This document shows positions 34,370 through 46,495 of a stretch of 64,000 nucleotides of DNA, in pieces. This DNA is from Liolophura sinensis. Its lineage: Eukaryota; Mollusca; Polyplacophora; Chitonida; Chitonidae. Position 1 is the first letter of the stretch, and each line of letters starts with the position of its first letter. Both the position numbers and the translations under genes were made by a program. The notes beneath the pieces were generated by a model. That model searched no databases. It saw nothing but the letters and a program-made list of their open reading frames with translations, and had not been told where the DNA came from. Location of the stretch: contig NW_027017980.1 of NCBI RefSeq assembly GCF_032854445.1, positions 62,001 to 126,000 of the forward strand, written 5' to 3'.

Positions 34370-34779
34370 TCCTCCAGTAGGGATGTTTTCATGAAGCGAA
34401 AAAGTAGAGAATGATGTGTTTCTATACAGCTTGGTAAAATTCTCTCTTGGCACACTGCCAAGATCTTATCTTGTTTGACGACTGCGCTGTGTAGAATGTA
34501 CATCGAATCCTGTGATGTTACTCTGTGAAATTTGACGCTTTACATAAAATAACAAAACAGTACAACGCTTGGACTGACCCTGCATCATGTGCTACTGCTG
34601 CAAGTTCTATCAAGAGAACGTCAACCAACACAGCCGTGTGCTGATACCAGCGTTCAAGGGCTAATCTCCCGTATTATCCATTGCAGTTTGAGGGAATTTT
34701 CTTTTTGAATGCTTTAATGTATATACTGCATCCCACCTGAAAACAATATACGAGTCCCGATTCTTGAGCATGGCTTCTC

Positions 34780-34875
34780 TGCGTCGAAGCAAACATTCGT
34801 TCCAGCTGTCAAGCAGAATGGACGTGCCCGGCCTATGCCCAAACGAAGTTTAACGCAAGCCACCAATGAAGTCAG
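34780..34875 (-). mobile_element. Naiad-like element 3' end fragment
   Basis: The segment tgcgtcgaagcaaacattcg through gaagtttaacgcaagcc matches the distal end of the 3' block (compare 40875 and 45195). It lies about 0.9 kb 5' (minus sense) of family-D repeats that in turn abut the 30-33 kb element. Confidence 0.38.
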
Positions 34876-36667
34876 AATCCTTATAAAGTAAAAAAATTAG
34901 GACGAATACCCATTGTATCTGGATTTACTTAATACCTCTTCCCGGTAAAATATTGGTCTACTTTCATCGGTGGTCCAGTTTTGCCTGTTACATTTGTATT
35001 GTTTTTATGTTAATTGAGTTAATGGCTTTTAGGACATTTCACGCACTCAGCAATTAAATAGTCCATTTTATGAACTTTTCTTTCTGACTCTTAATCACAA
35101 CGTCTGGAATAAATATATAGCAATTAAAGCAGTTATTCAGCAATCCATTAAAATGGAACACCTGGGTAGAGGCCACACTTTTTTTATCCGCACTGTACGG
35201 TTGCTAGAGAAGCTGAGCTGAGTGGTCACCATCTTACGCCTACATGTGGCCAGGTGATCCACGGCAGGGTCACACGCGGCACCGACGTAAACATCAACCC
35301 TGTCAGCAATATCGACAGGTGCAGCGGACATTGTGTAGAACGGAGCGGATATTGGACGGTTAATTAAGAATTCAACGGAAGTTGTGAACATCTTTTTTTA
35401 CTGTTATTTTCAACAAGTGACTTAAGAGCTGAGTCCGCTTGCCAACAGGTGGCGCGTTGAACGGATGTTAAGAAGTCTTCTGACGCTAAAAAAAAATCAG
35501 GTAACCACATTGTGGGAAATACTTTTGCTTTTATACGCTTAAAATTGCTCTCTGAATTTTCTACTTTAATCCCCACATTCATCCCACAGCATTTTGTTTT
35601 CGGAAAACAAAAACACTTGATGCAAGTTAAGACACCATGATGCGCTATTTATATTTCTCTCAAAATCTATTAAGCTACACTTAAAACACCTGACAAAAAT
35701 AATCATCATGTGCAGATCTTTTCGTTTAACAGTTACAACAAATACAGATTCCAATGGTCAATTTATACTTGAAGAAGAATATTTTTTCCACGCCTGCAAA
35801 AAATGTAGCTGCTAACGCTGTTCTTGGCCATTTGGAAGAGCATCAAAGTCCATCTGTCACTACGTTTATAGTTATCTTTTTGGGGTTACCAGTTGTTTCG
35901 TGAAGACATTTTCCCGCGCCTGCGCAGATGATGTTCTTGGCAAACACTGAAGTGCATCGAAAACCATCGGTCACTGTATTTATAGTTGTCTCTAACTTCC
36001 GCACCGATCGCTCACTGCTGGAATTGCTCTCACGACAAAACCTCCCATTTTACATGACGCACTGCCCGTGATAATTGCGCGTGATAAAGAGAATAAGAAG
36101 CAAGGCTTCGGTTGATGACCCTCGCACAATTCTCTCTCGGGAACACATGTCAAATTACTTTTTTCTGTTGTGTTGTCCTAGATTTCCTTGTTCCTGGCTG
36201 TTTCGGGGAGCATTGGTAGCGATTGCAAGTGGTAGAATAAAGGGTCGGGCATGAACATGTGATAGAGAAAAACACAAACGTTAGATACCTGGGTAAACAG
36301 TTTCAGCTTCGGTTTTCAAACGGTCGAATTTTAGCTGTATGTGACAGTTTGTCAGGACGAACTTGGTGGGCATAGTCTCTTCTTTCAGTGGCAATTTTCG
36401 TCTTCGTCTCCGCCTCCATGGGTGTCAACATTAGCTGGCGGTACAGACATCAGGGAATTTACATAGCAGGGCTCCTAATTTGGAACAGGTTTATCCTGCC
36501 GATGTTTCCTTCCCGAGGAAAAATTATGCAACGAGATTTTCTCATGTTCACACAATGACTATACCAAAATGGTTTTGTCGCAAGCTCGCCCTGACACAAG
36601 TAACTGTCTAGTTATAGTAGAATTCTTAAGTTTAACACTTAAAATAACCTAGAAATCAGATTTTCGC
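34876..36667. other. Unique except one degenerate duplication
   Basis: Upstream flank of the minus-strand gene model. No promoter motif could be fixed. Confidence 0.4.
35783..35998. repeat. Degenerate duplication, ~120 bp, two units
   Basis: ttccacgcctgcaaaaaatg and ttcccgcgcctgcgcagatg start the units. ctgtcactacgtttatagtt and ggtcactgtatttatagttg end them. Confidence 0.6.
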
Positions 36668-36717
36668 ACCGACAACTGACGGCCGTCGGATAAGTGAAAT
36701 ATTCTTGAGTACGGCAA
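36668..36717 (+). mobile_element. SINE family A, tail only
   Basis: ggataagtgaaatattcttg then gagtacggc. Confidence 0.5.
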
Positions 36718-37596
36718 ACTTCAAGACATTGCATATAATTCGTCCATAATGCCATGTTTATAACGAAATGGCTTGTCTCCCTTGAATTTTAGAACGTCGT
36801 ATCGTCACCGTCAACGACGCCACATTGTTTGCAACATGAATGAGGAGCACCACTAATGACATTACCACGTTGTAAAAAGAAAGTTAGGGAAGCGATGGAA
36901 AACTATTTACATCAAGTTTTGTGAAGACGTGTTCCAGGTCACATTTAAATCTTCACGAAACAGCTCTGGGGAATGTTCACGTAAGCTTCCACTTTTGTTG
37001 TAATAATCAACCTAGGTCATTTAAAATGCAAGCACGCTGTCCGCCAAATCTGCATATCAAACCCCACGGCCAGCACTCGCTCATGGCGTTCCAATAACGG
37101 TGAAAACCAGTTGTTTGTATTGACCCGTTTCACCTCAGTTTCATCCCAACTGCTCTGCTGTTGTGCCATCACAAGTGACACTGATGTTATTTCAAAGTTG
37201 AACTCTGCTATTTATCGCAGGCTCTTTCAGCTTAAGAAAAACTTACAGTATTCATGACGAAGTATTCTCTGGCAGCTAGTTTCTTTCCTCTCGGCGCTTT
37301 AAAACCAAAAATTACATGACTAATTCTATTCCTAGTATGGAATGGCGTTTAGGTCCCAAAAGACACTAAAAGCTTAATTTGAATCCATACCCTGGAGGCG
37401 AACTGCTTCATGAAGGGCCGTATGATGAGAAACACAACAGAAATGTAATGCCATCCCCCAGAGACTGCCATGGTAAGCAGGTCGAATAGCACTATGTTTT
37501 ACAAGCGGTCATTTTTTTTGTAACCGCTTCATCGTTATTTTATATGGTGGCCGGTCATGAAAAAGTGAATATGCAACGACATGGTGAAAGGCGTTT
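36718..37596. other. Nothing supported
   Basis: Unique sequence before the RT fragment. Confidence 0.45.
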
Positions 37597-38390
37597 GTAG
37601 ACAAATTGCATACAGCCACGGATTGGCATTAATGGAAACTCAAGACAAGGTATATACTCCTTCAGGTGGTACATCGTACCTGGACTTACATGCATACAAA
37701 TACCGCAGTTTCCTGTCACGTCAACTTCAAGACAAAAGGGATAGTTTCGATATCGGCATTGTGAATTATTCTTACTTGAATACTTCTTTGCCAATTCACA
37801 AAAGGGCTCTGTATAAAGTGTGTACATATGTCGTTGTCGTCTTGTATCATTTGTTATATCATGTGTCGTGTGTAACGATTTCAATCACAAAATTGCCACT
37901 GCAAAAACTAGTGTGTCAAGAAGTTTCTTTAAAACGTCTTTACTCTATGTGTCTTAAAACTTAAAATGAGAACAGTAAATATGGACATCAGAAGTGTCCA
38001 TAATCTGATTCTAATTCCGCTTAATCCGGGGCTAGGGCCGTGCTGAATTAGATCGCCACAGTTACAATCAAAGCGCAACTGAAATACATTGAAATGTCAT
38101 TGAAAAATGACAACTTATAAACTAGTATGGTGCACAATTTGAATGTTGATTAACTCAATTCTCCCAGAACATTCACTGTGTGTTTCCGTCATGATTCTCT
38201 GGGTCTCTTTGCATAATCCGTTTTAATTTCATACTGTATATAGGTGCATCGTTCTTTGGAGGTTTATGATGTACCTTGTTTTGGAAATAGCCATTACGAT
38301 TATTGGCCTGGACAGTATTTTTTGCTTGAAGGCTAGTATATGAATGTCTGTTTGGACACTTGGAGACACATCGAGCAATTCATAATTTAC
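37597..38390 (+). mobile_element. Naiad-like element fragment: RT C-terminus plus 3' segment
   Basis: Seen: plus-strand frame GGTSYLDLHAYKYRSFLSR then QLQDKRDSFDIGIVNYSYL and LQKLVCQEVSLKRLYSM, matching the last third of the RT at 30563-31207. It is followed by the non-coding block cttaatccggggctaggg, then gatcgccacagttacaatc and further shared segments to about 38385. It is 5'-truncated. Stops and substitutions show decay. Confidence 0.68.
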
Positions 38391-38419
38391 CGGTGTATAC
38401 CTAATTTGTCTGATGTCTT

Positions 38420-38557
38420 TGCCGTACGTGGGAAGGTCTACAGCAACCTGCTGGTGGTCGTGGGTTTCCCCCGGGCTCTGCCCGTTTTCCACCCACCATA
38501 ATGCTGGCCGTCGTCATATTCTTGAGTACGGCGTAAAACACCAATCAAATAAATAAA
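38420..38557 (+). mobile_element. SINE family A, 5'-truncated
   Basis: From gccgtacgtgggaaggtcta through the core to the tail gtacggcgtaaaacaccaat and an ataa run. Confidence 0.65.
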
Positions 38558-38863
38558 TCTGATGTCTTTGGAAAATGCCAAAACAGGGTATAAGGCGTTT
38601 CTATGTTGATACATTTGAAGAAGTGTTTACCCTAATGAATATCACTGTACAGTGGAGTATACACGCGCATACACATGCGTATACAAACGGTGGTGTAATT
38701 TAAAATATACAACAGAGAAAATTGAGAACGAAACTTATTTCGCAAAATGTTTAAAAGCAACATTTGTAAACCTTAACCCCCAGATCCAGTATGAACAATT
38801 TATCTTTCGAATTAAGTGGTATTATTCATCAACTGTATACTTGAACTCAAAGATAATTTTCAG

Positions 38864-38987
38864 TTTTGTCATGAAAGCCGACGAGAACGCTATGCATTAA
38901 AACAATACATTTCAAAGCACCCGTCAGTGACAAAAGTTTTGAAGTTAGGATATGACATCAAATATGATTTAATGGATACATGGAAAG
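38864..38987 (+). CDS. Candidate internal coding exon (phase 0 to 1), product unknown
   Basis: Seen: acceptor aagataattttcag| at 38863, then 41 codons plus one base open in one frame to donor GGAAAG|GTATAC at 38988. The translation begins FCHESRRERYALKQYISK and continues HPSVTKVLKLGYDIKYD then LMDTWK, a mixed amphipathic composition that looks coding. A following exon in phase 1 was not found: the acceptor at 39180 has an open frame only in phase 2. No domain recognised. Confidence 0.36.
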
Positions 38988-40394
38988 GTATACTATAAAG
39001 AATACAGTTGTAGGGAGATGAATTAAGCTAGTCCGAAACATTTTTTCATTTCTTAAGCATATTTCATATTTTGAATAACCACTCTTATACAAATTATCAT
39101 CAATGCTCGGGAATATTCGGTCTACCCCCACCCAACAAAGTTGTTTTGACCGCTATCACCGTTGACTACTTGATTTCCAGACTGTCCGCTGGGATCTTAG
39201 GAAAACTGAAGCTTAAAGCCATTTTTGAGCCCTTTTCCTGTACTTTCATATGCTAATCTCGATATTAAGCAATGAAAACCAAACATTTTATGTATTCTTT
39301 AAGTCAAAGACAGCTTCGTTATTGTAGAGCTTGGACTCTTGGTCCCAAGTTAATCCCATGTACCTTCCATTGCAACCAACAGAATAGGCGTTACGTCATT
39401 AGGTAAGTGTACCTAACGCTCAGTGTCCTTTGTAAAACATGTCGCAAGCTATTGAATACAAAACATGAGAATAGATAATTTTTTATTAAGTAGACCTCTG
39501 CTTCGTCCAACCAGTTGAAAAGATCGATACAAATATTGACTCATTTTTTATCCAGAATCGATTAAAACAATGAGAAATCGATATATACCCCTGAAACTGT
39601 TAAGACAGAATACAAAGTGTATTGTATATGGCCAGCCACGAGTGGCAAGAGAGCAAAGGACGCCTTTGGCTGTCAATTTACCACTTCCAAAACGAAGTTC
39701 TTATGAATAAATTATTTGTCTCAATTACCACGTGTCAAGTGAACAAAAGACTTCGTAAAAGTCTCTTTTCAAACCAGCGCTTTCACACCATTGTCTCACC
39801 GTTGGGTTTGATTAGCGGAAGACGCATTTTTTAGGACACCAGGTATAATATAAAACAAGGATAACGTTAAGTCTTCAAGATGACGCATGCATTTTTCATA
39901 GCTTAGCATTATACACAAAGACATATCCATTTAACACAAAAAAGACCGAAGAGTTGTCACAAGCTGTCACGCATGTTCATTTCTAAAGGGCAGGTCATGT
40001 TTAACAACGAAAAAGAACACCATCCTCAACAATTAAAAAAAAATAGAAAAAAGGTCATTTCAGCTTTGGTAACAAGTTGGTTTGTCAGGACCGCTGGACA
40101 GGAAATGACAAAAAAGGAAACATTTATCACTTTCGAGTGAGTGTACATTATATTTATCTATTAGAATACGTAAGAAGGCCCCAAATTATTCCATCCTCTG
40201 AGGCAAGCTTATGAGGTAAGTCAATTTTTTCCACTTGATCAGAAGGTTATTGGCAAACCTAAGACTAAACCCAGTGGACTATCAACATCCACTTTCTGAT
40301 ATTATACTGGTGTCATTGACGGCACAGACCCTCCCATATAAAAACTCATATAATGAGCTGATTTTTCAGAGAATCTATCACCTGCCAGGCGCGG
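38988..40394. other. Nothing supported beyond a chance donor
   Basis: GAG|GTAAGT at 40214 has no open frame behind it. Confidence 0.4.
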
Positions 40395-40515
40395 AATCCA
40401 AACAAACACTTAGTTTGTCCTGTAACTGGTGAAATAGGGCCACTTGTAAGTTATTTGCAATTCACTAGGTGTCACGGGTCTAGAATTAACCAAAATTGCC
40501 ATTGTTATGACCATT
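40395..40515 (+). repeat. Family D repeat fragment
   Basis: tgtaactggtgaaatagggc to ggtctagaattaaccaaaat. Confidence 0.42.
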
Positions 40516-40849
40516 GTATTTAGGCCTACATAAAAATTACTAGTCAGTTCTGGGAATCAAGATCGACTATAGGTGTAGAGAATAGGTGAACGAATAGGTG
40601 AACGAATAAGACAACCAGGTTTTGGGGGGATTCCTTGCGAGTGAAAGGCGTTTGAAATATTCTTCGAAAAATCAGGCAATTTGTGTACGGGAGAGACTGC
40701 ACCGTCAATCACGCCAGCACATCAGAGCTGATGACGGCGCACGGTGTCTACCTTGAGACAGGGGAATAGACCACAGCTGTCCATGTTGTGCAGAAGATTA
40801 ATATTGGAAAGAAAAAGTGCAAATAATTCCAGGATAGATCGTTTCTGTC

Positions 40850-41290
40850 ACGAAAGAATTATTAATATATGCGTCGAAACAGGCATTCGTATACCAGCCG
40901 TCAACCAGTAAGGACATTCCAGGTCAATAATTGCAAGGACAATTCCCTAAAAGGACCTATAAGACAAACGACCAAAGAACTAAGAAAGCATGTAAAGTAC
41001 GAAAATATGACGCAATCATGCAAAAAGAGAAAAAGTTTTCATTGATGTTCTAGCCGACTGAATGAAATCAGTGTTTAAATCGTGTACCGTGCTAGAATAT
41101 TAACAAAATATGTATCTCAGTTGTGCTTTGATTGAAATAATTGATTGAATTAATTTGATTTAATTAATGAATTAATTTGCGCTTTGATTAACCATAAGGC
41201 AAAGAGAATGGAATCGTGTATAAACGCACTGCCAATTGCATAAGGTAGTTTGACGGTAAAGGTCAGGCCAACCTCCCATGATGGCGTGAA
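40850..41290 (-). mobile_element. Naiad-like element 3' segment, solo copy
   Basis: In plus reading: tatgcgtcgaaacaggcatt, cgtataccagccgtcaacc, acattccaggtcaataattg, agaaagcatgtaaagtacg, tgaatgaaatcagtg and atgtatctcagttgtgcttt. The copy then degenerates into an ATTGATTAATT-rich stretch. Confidence 0.52.
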
Positions 41291-41744
41291 ATCTAGGCCT
41301 TTTGCGATTTATAATTTTTAACTCTCATTAATATGCCTACCATTTAAACTGATTGTGTCTTATGCAAAAACAAACCTATTGTTAACGTTTCAAATTTTGA
41401 GTGAAGTTGAAATTTCGTTTGTAGTTCAACTGACACCATACCAGCACTGTACTTCAGTTTTGTCTATCACGATACCAGTGTTGCACTTCGGATTTTGTCT
41501 TTTCAAAGGACCTGTATTTTGGTTATTAATAAACTTTTGTCTTACACAGCAACAGTATTGTGCTCTAAGTCTTGTCGTATACGAAACCTATATTGTGCGT
41601 AAGCTTTCGACTCCATGATTTTTAAATGCGGTATGGCATTTTATGGGTATACTTGGGTTATGGCGAGCTTCCCATTAGAAGTTGATGTACAGGAAATGAA
41701 ATTTCAAGCAGTAACAGTATAGAGTAAATTGGCGTGGTGGTAGT

Positions 41745-41925
41745 TTCAAACTGAATAGAATGCTGGTGGGATTCTTCATCCGTAGCTTAAAGCCGAATAA
41801 AATGTTATTGAAACTTTTCAATCCCTGTCTTAAACTAAATAATATGTAGGAGGAACATGTTAATACCTGTCTTACATCTGAATAGTATGCAGAAAGAACT
41901 TTTAAATCTCTGTCTGCAAAGGTGG
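41745..41925. repeat. Degenerate minisatellite, ~43 bp, four units
   Basis: Units begin aaactgaatagaatg, aagccgaataaaatg, aactaaataatatg and catctgaatagtatg, and end near ctgtctta or ctgtctg. Confidence 0.6.
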
Positions 41926-42747
41926 GTTTTTCATGCAATATAATGTCTAAACTCCAATAAGTAACCTCGGATGGACTGAATCTCACGTCACATTCTCAAT
42001 GTTCCTGCACTCCTGCTCAGTTTTGCCCGATTTTTGCACACAGCTATCCCTAAACCAGACATCGGACTCAGTCCACATGGCCACTCTCAGAGGATTTACG
42101 GAATTTTTTTTGTTCCCCGTCAATATAGAATATTTGAACGAGGCGTATAGTTGAAACACTCTGTATCTTAATAATTCATTTCCATGTAATCCTCTTGATG
42201 AAAAAATCGTTTAAGGGATTCTGTCCCTCGCATGTACTGTATGCCAGACGCGGAGAAATTTCGTTATTAATAATTCCTACTGAGGTATCTCGAACCCAAT
42301 TTGATATCCCAGTCGACACTTTTTGTAGGTCAACTGAACATCTGGCAGTCTTCCATATACTTTAATTCCCTTTCGCTGTAAGAAAAAGTTTTTAAGTAAA
42401 ATCAGAAAGTTTTTTTATTTTACCCGTAAACCTCGCACCTTCTTTGACGTTTTTTCTGAAGAAGCATAGGTTGAATTACGTTACTGTTGCATAGTATAAT
42501 TAAGACGTAAAAAGCCTACAGCGACACTTAAAATCGTAGTTTTAATCCTTTGATGCACTGCACTTCGGAACTGTGTATCAAAAACAGATCCTATTAAATA
42601 ACGCCAAAAAAAGCCCCCTTAATTGAGCCCCTGATAATCGATACTGCTTCATTTATCTTTTTTTGCTGTGGCTTTTTATACTGCACTTTGTACTTTATTT
42701 CCTAAAATAATCACAGACCATCTTAAAAAGCTTTGCTCTATATATAT

Positions 42748-42804
<57 letters not shown>

Positions 42805-43534
42805 AACTAAGTATATCTATAGACAACTCTTGCCATCGTGGTACACCTGACGTTAAAGTACATTACTTTACCTAAGTTTTAGAACATAATAAGAACATCT
42901 TTGCAATGCTGTGTATGAAACAATAAGCAAAACACTGTTATAGGTTGCCTTGGGCTGTTGAATTTTCGAATGACATCTTTTCGATTTTATCCTTTTGGAA
43001 ACTGTTTTTGTGACTATTCAGAAATACTCTGGTATTTGTCTGATAGATGTTTTAAGAGGCACTTGTACGGTGGTGGTCCCATTCATGAGACAATTGTCTG
43101 GTCAATAAACCATCGACCTTTTCTGGTACAAGAGTTCATAAAGTTTGACATCTAACTGATATAACGGATAATCCAGCCCAAGACTTCCGTTCTGTTCTAA
43201 TGCATCAGTCAGTTAGATTTAGCTCTCATTTTGAATTGTGTACAGAAGCAGGACGGTCTCAGCGTCATTTTTTATAATTACAGTGCGGCTTGGACGGATC
43301 TCCATGACAATATCCAGATTAAAAACAACGGGCAGATTACAAATTTTCTATTGAACAGCTGAGGCTGAAGACTAACATGCTGTGTGAGTGTTTGGTTAAA
43401 GTTACACGAATTTCTGTCATCGAGACGAACCCATGCCTCCTGCTATATGCTGATTGTTCACGACACGCATATTAAAACGGCGACGATTGATTATGCCTTC
43501 AGGCGAACTTCGACAGTATTTTATGTGTCTATTT
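41926..43534. other. Unique apart from the (TA)n tract
   Basis: No coding frame with splice support. Confidence 0.4.
42739..42800. repeat. (TA)n microsatellite
   Basis: About 60 bp of alternating TA with one phase slip. Confidence 0.95.
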
Positions 43535-43832
43535 CCCCTTAGCCCTCGGCTAGGGGCGGTATATTCATCGGGTTGACTTAGATCGCCACACTGGATATAT
43601 GAATGGTGCACGATTTGAGTACTGGTTTCACTCAGCCGCCTAGAATTTACCTTGGGTCTTTCCAACATCATTGAAAACTGTTGACTTCTTCTCCTTCCAT
43701 GATTCCGTCCTATTTTCGTATGTATATACTTTCTTAGTTCTTAGCTTGTGTTAATCGTCGTTTTGCTATTAATGACCTGTAACGTCCATCTTTGTTGACA
43801 ACTGGTATACGAATGTCTGTTTCGGTGCATAG
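43535..43832 (+). mobile_element. Naiad-like element 3' segment, solo copy
   Basis: Matches the 3' non-coding block in plus orientation: ccttagccctcggctagggg, gacttagatcgccacac, tccatgattccgtcctattt, and a distal end, tatacgaatgtctgtttcgg. No RT remnant was recognised directly upstream. Confidence 0.55.
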
Positions 43833-44159
43833 ATTATAGTTATATCGTGGAGAATTAAAGGCCTGCACAAATGTGGCATTTACGCGATTTAGACGTCAGA
43901 AAAGACATTGGTATATGCGCTGTCAACCTTAATGGGCGTTCTGTGTCATTGGCCGCAATAAAAGTTACCAAAAACAATGTTGAACACAAACCCTCGATGA
44001 ACAGAGAAAGTATATAAGTAAGAAATTAGGACTGTTTCATATAAAGAAAAATAGTCAACAGCTTTCGCTGATGCTAGAAAGACACAGGAAATGTTCTGGA
44101 AGAATGAAAAAGCAAATAATGTTTTAAGGCGAATAAATTTAATCATTATCGTGAACCTT

Positions 44160-44490
44160 GTTAGTTGATGGGTACCTGTGAATCAAATGCACAAAAATAT
44201 GCTGTCAGATTGCAACTGTTAAAATATCAAACGAGGCAATATTCAACACGATGAACAGAAAGCACTTAGAACCGGGTTAAGCAAACTTAGACGCATCCAT
44301 GAAGCAGAGTACCGGGCCGTTCCAAAACGCTCAGGATCTAATACATGAAACGAACAGTAGGCACCATAGTCCACACCATACCCTCTCAGATTGGTGTTAC
44401 CCCCACTGAGGATAATTTACAATGTCAAACTGAAAACTATCCCTTTTGTTGTAGGTGTTGTGTTCAAGCCCAAGTACGCCTGCCGAAAGG
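44160..44490 (-). mobile_element. Naiad-like element fragment (RT end plus 3' segment)
   Basis: On the minus strand, 44480-44400 encodes YNKRDSFQFDIVNYP, the same RT segment as at about 30850. The 3' block (ggttaagcaaacttaga in plus reading) follows to about 44160. Heavily truncated. Confidence 0.55.
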
Positions 44491-44689
44491 GGAAATTGTG
44501 CCCATCGGAATACGAACTGTTGTTAAATCGTTTCCTTGAATTTCTCAAAAATGTCCCTTATGAGACACTCAAGAAACTCAATGAGCAAATGAGACACCCC
44601 AGGAATGATAAACTCCGTCTGGCGACTCTTCATACCAGGCGCCTTCATGCCACTTCAACATTATTGCATTCATTCTGAGGCGAAGGTTC

Positions 44690-45785
44690 TCCATACAAGA
44701 TGTTATCAGCGTCAGATACCGTATCCTTACCTTATCCAAGATGTTATCACCGTCAGATGCCGTATTTTTACCTTATCCAAGATGTTATCACCGTTTGATG
44801 CCGTGCCTTTACCCTATCCAAGATGTTATCACCGTCAGATGTCGTATCTTTACCTTATCCAAGATGTTATCAACGTTTGATGCCATACCTTTTACCCTAT
44901 CCAAGATGTTATAACCTTCAGATGCCGTGCCTTTAACTTATCCAAGATGTTATCATCGTTTGATGCCGTACCTTTACCCTATCCAAGATGTTATCACCGT
45001 CAGATGTCGTATCTTTACCTTATCCAAGATGTTATCAACGTTTGATGCCGTACCTTTTACCCTATCCAAGATGTTATAACCTTCAGATGCCGTGCCTTTA
45101 ACTTATCCAAGATGTTATCATCGTTTGATGCCGTATCTTTACCTTATCCAGGACGTTTCTTCTATGCTGTAGTCGCTAAGTAAATACATTTAAATCAATG
45201 CGTCGAAGGAAATGAATGTTTCAGGTCAATAATCCATTGCCAGTTCCCAAGATTTTATCAGCGTCTGAAACCTCTTCTTTATCTTATCCAAGATGTTATC
45301 ACTGTTTGATCCTGTATCTTTACCTTACCTGAGACGTTTCCCTAATGCTATAGTTAATTAACCGCTCGTTGCAAAATAAATACATTTAAATCTATGCGTT
45401 GACCAAAATGAACGTTTCAGGTCAATGATCGCATTGCCAATTCCCAAGATGTTAATTGCGTCTGAAGCCATATCTTTACCTTATCCAAGATGTCATCATC
45501 GTTTGAAGCCGTATCTTTCCTTTATCTAAGATGTTATCACCGTCGGACGCCGTACCTTTACCTTATCCAAGATAATTATCACCGTCAGATGCCGTATCTT
45601 TACTGTATCCAAGATGTTATCACCATCGGATGCCGTGCCTTTACCTTATCCAAGGTAATTATTACCGTCAGATGAGGTATCTATCTTTAACTTATCCAAG
45701 ATGTTATTACCGTTTGAAGCCGTTTCTTTACTTTATCCAAGATGTTATCACCGTCGGATGCCGTATCTTATCCAAAAATGTGTCA
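44690..45785. repeat. Minisatellite, 41-42 bp units with 165-bp higher-order repeat
   Basis: Unit: tatctttaccttatccaaga then tgttatcaccgtcagatgc. The four-unit block starting cgtcagatgtcgtatc at 44833 recurs at 44998, nearly identically. Two spacer blocks (about 45175-45250 and 45350-45450) carry Naiad 3'-end-like sequence (aatgcgtcgaaggaaatg, gtttcaggtcaat). Confidence 0.9.
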
Positions 45786-45824
45786 TCTATGTTATGGTTA
45801 TATCACCACTCGGTCATATACCAG

Positions 45825-46150
45825 GCGTAAAATCAAAATGAACATTCCAGGCCAAAACGACGTTTAACACAACTAAGAAAGCATACAAAGTACGAAACTA
45901 GGACGGAATCATGCAAAGAGGAGCAGTTTTCAACGATGCTAGAAAGACGTAGGGAATGCTCTTGGCGAATGAATGAAATCAGTCTCCAAATCGCTTACCG
46001 TACATGTTCGTGTAAAAGCTGTCGATAATCCAAATATGTATCTCTGTTGCACTTGGATTGCTACTATTCACATATCAAACGTAGTGATCTTAATCAGCAT
46101 GAGGAATATAAATTCCCCTAGCCTCTGGTTAGCCTAAGATTTGGCCTAAA
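45825..46150 (-). mobile_element. Naiad-like element 3' segment, solo copy
   Basis: In plus reading it contains gacgtttaacacaactaag, gtacgaaactaggacggaat, ttcaacgatgctagaaagac and cctagcctctggttagcc, in the same order as the 30.0-30.3 kb and 40.9 kb copies. It directly follows the 44.7-45.8 kb minisatellite. Confidence 0.55.
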
Positions 46151-46369
46151 ACGCATAAACTTTACGATACGAGCATTGAAGGATGGGATACCAAAAAGTG
46201 AGTGACAACTTACCGATGAGTATTAAGACGCACAGAGTGGATTTTATTTCGAATGCGGCCATAGTTAAAATTCTGTGTTCAGTCCAAAGAAGTTTGTTTT
46301 CTGAAAAGAGAAAAAAAAAATGTCGTAATTTATGTTTATTAGCGACATCCTATCAAACTCCAAAGTAAT

Positions 46370-46495
46370 TCTTCTACCGCCGTACTCAAGAATTTATACC
46401 CCGTACGATGGTGATGTTCATATTCATTCGTGGGGTAAACTCCAGTACCTGGATGAAACCACTGACCTTGGGCAACCAGCCGACAAACTTTCATC
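46370..46495 (-). mobile_element. SINE-like family E fragment
   Basis: ccgccgtactcaagaattta, then ggtaaactccagtacctgga and accactgaccttgggcaac. Confidence 0.42.

Noticed and set aside
40150-40214. Plus-strand exon before GAG|GTAAGT
   Set aside because: Every frame contains a stop between the possible acceptor and the donor.
44605-45830. Repetitive open frames of 60-90 codons
   Set aside because: They follow the 41-42-bp minisatellite and shift frame between units.
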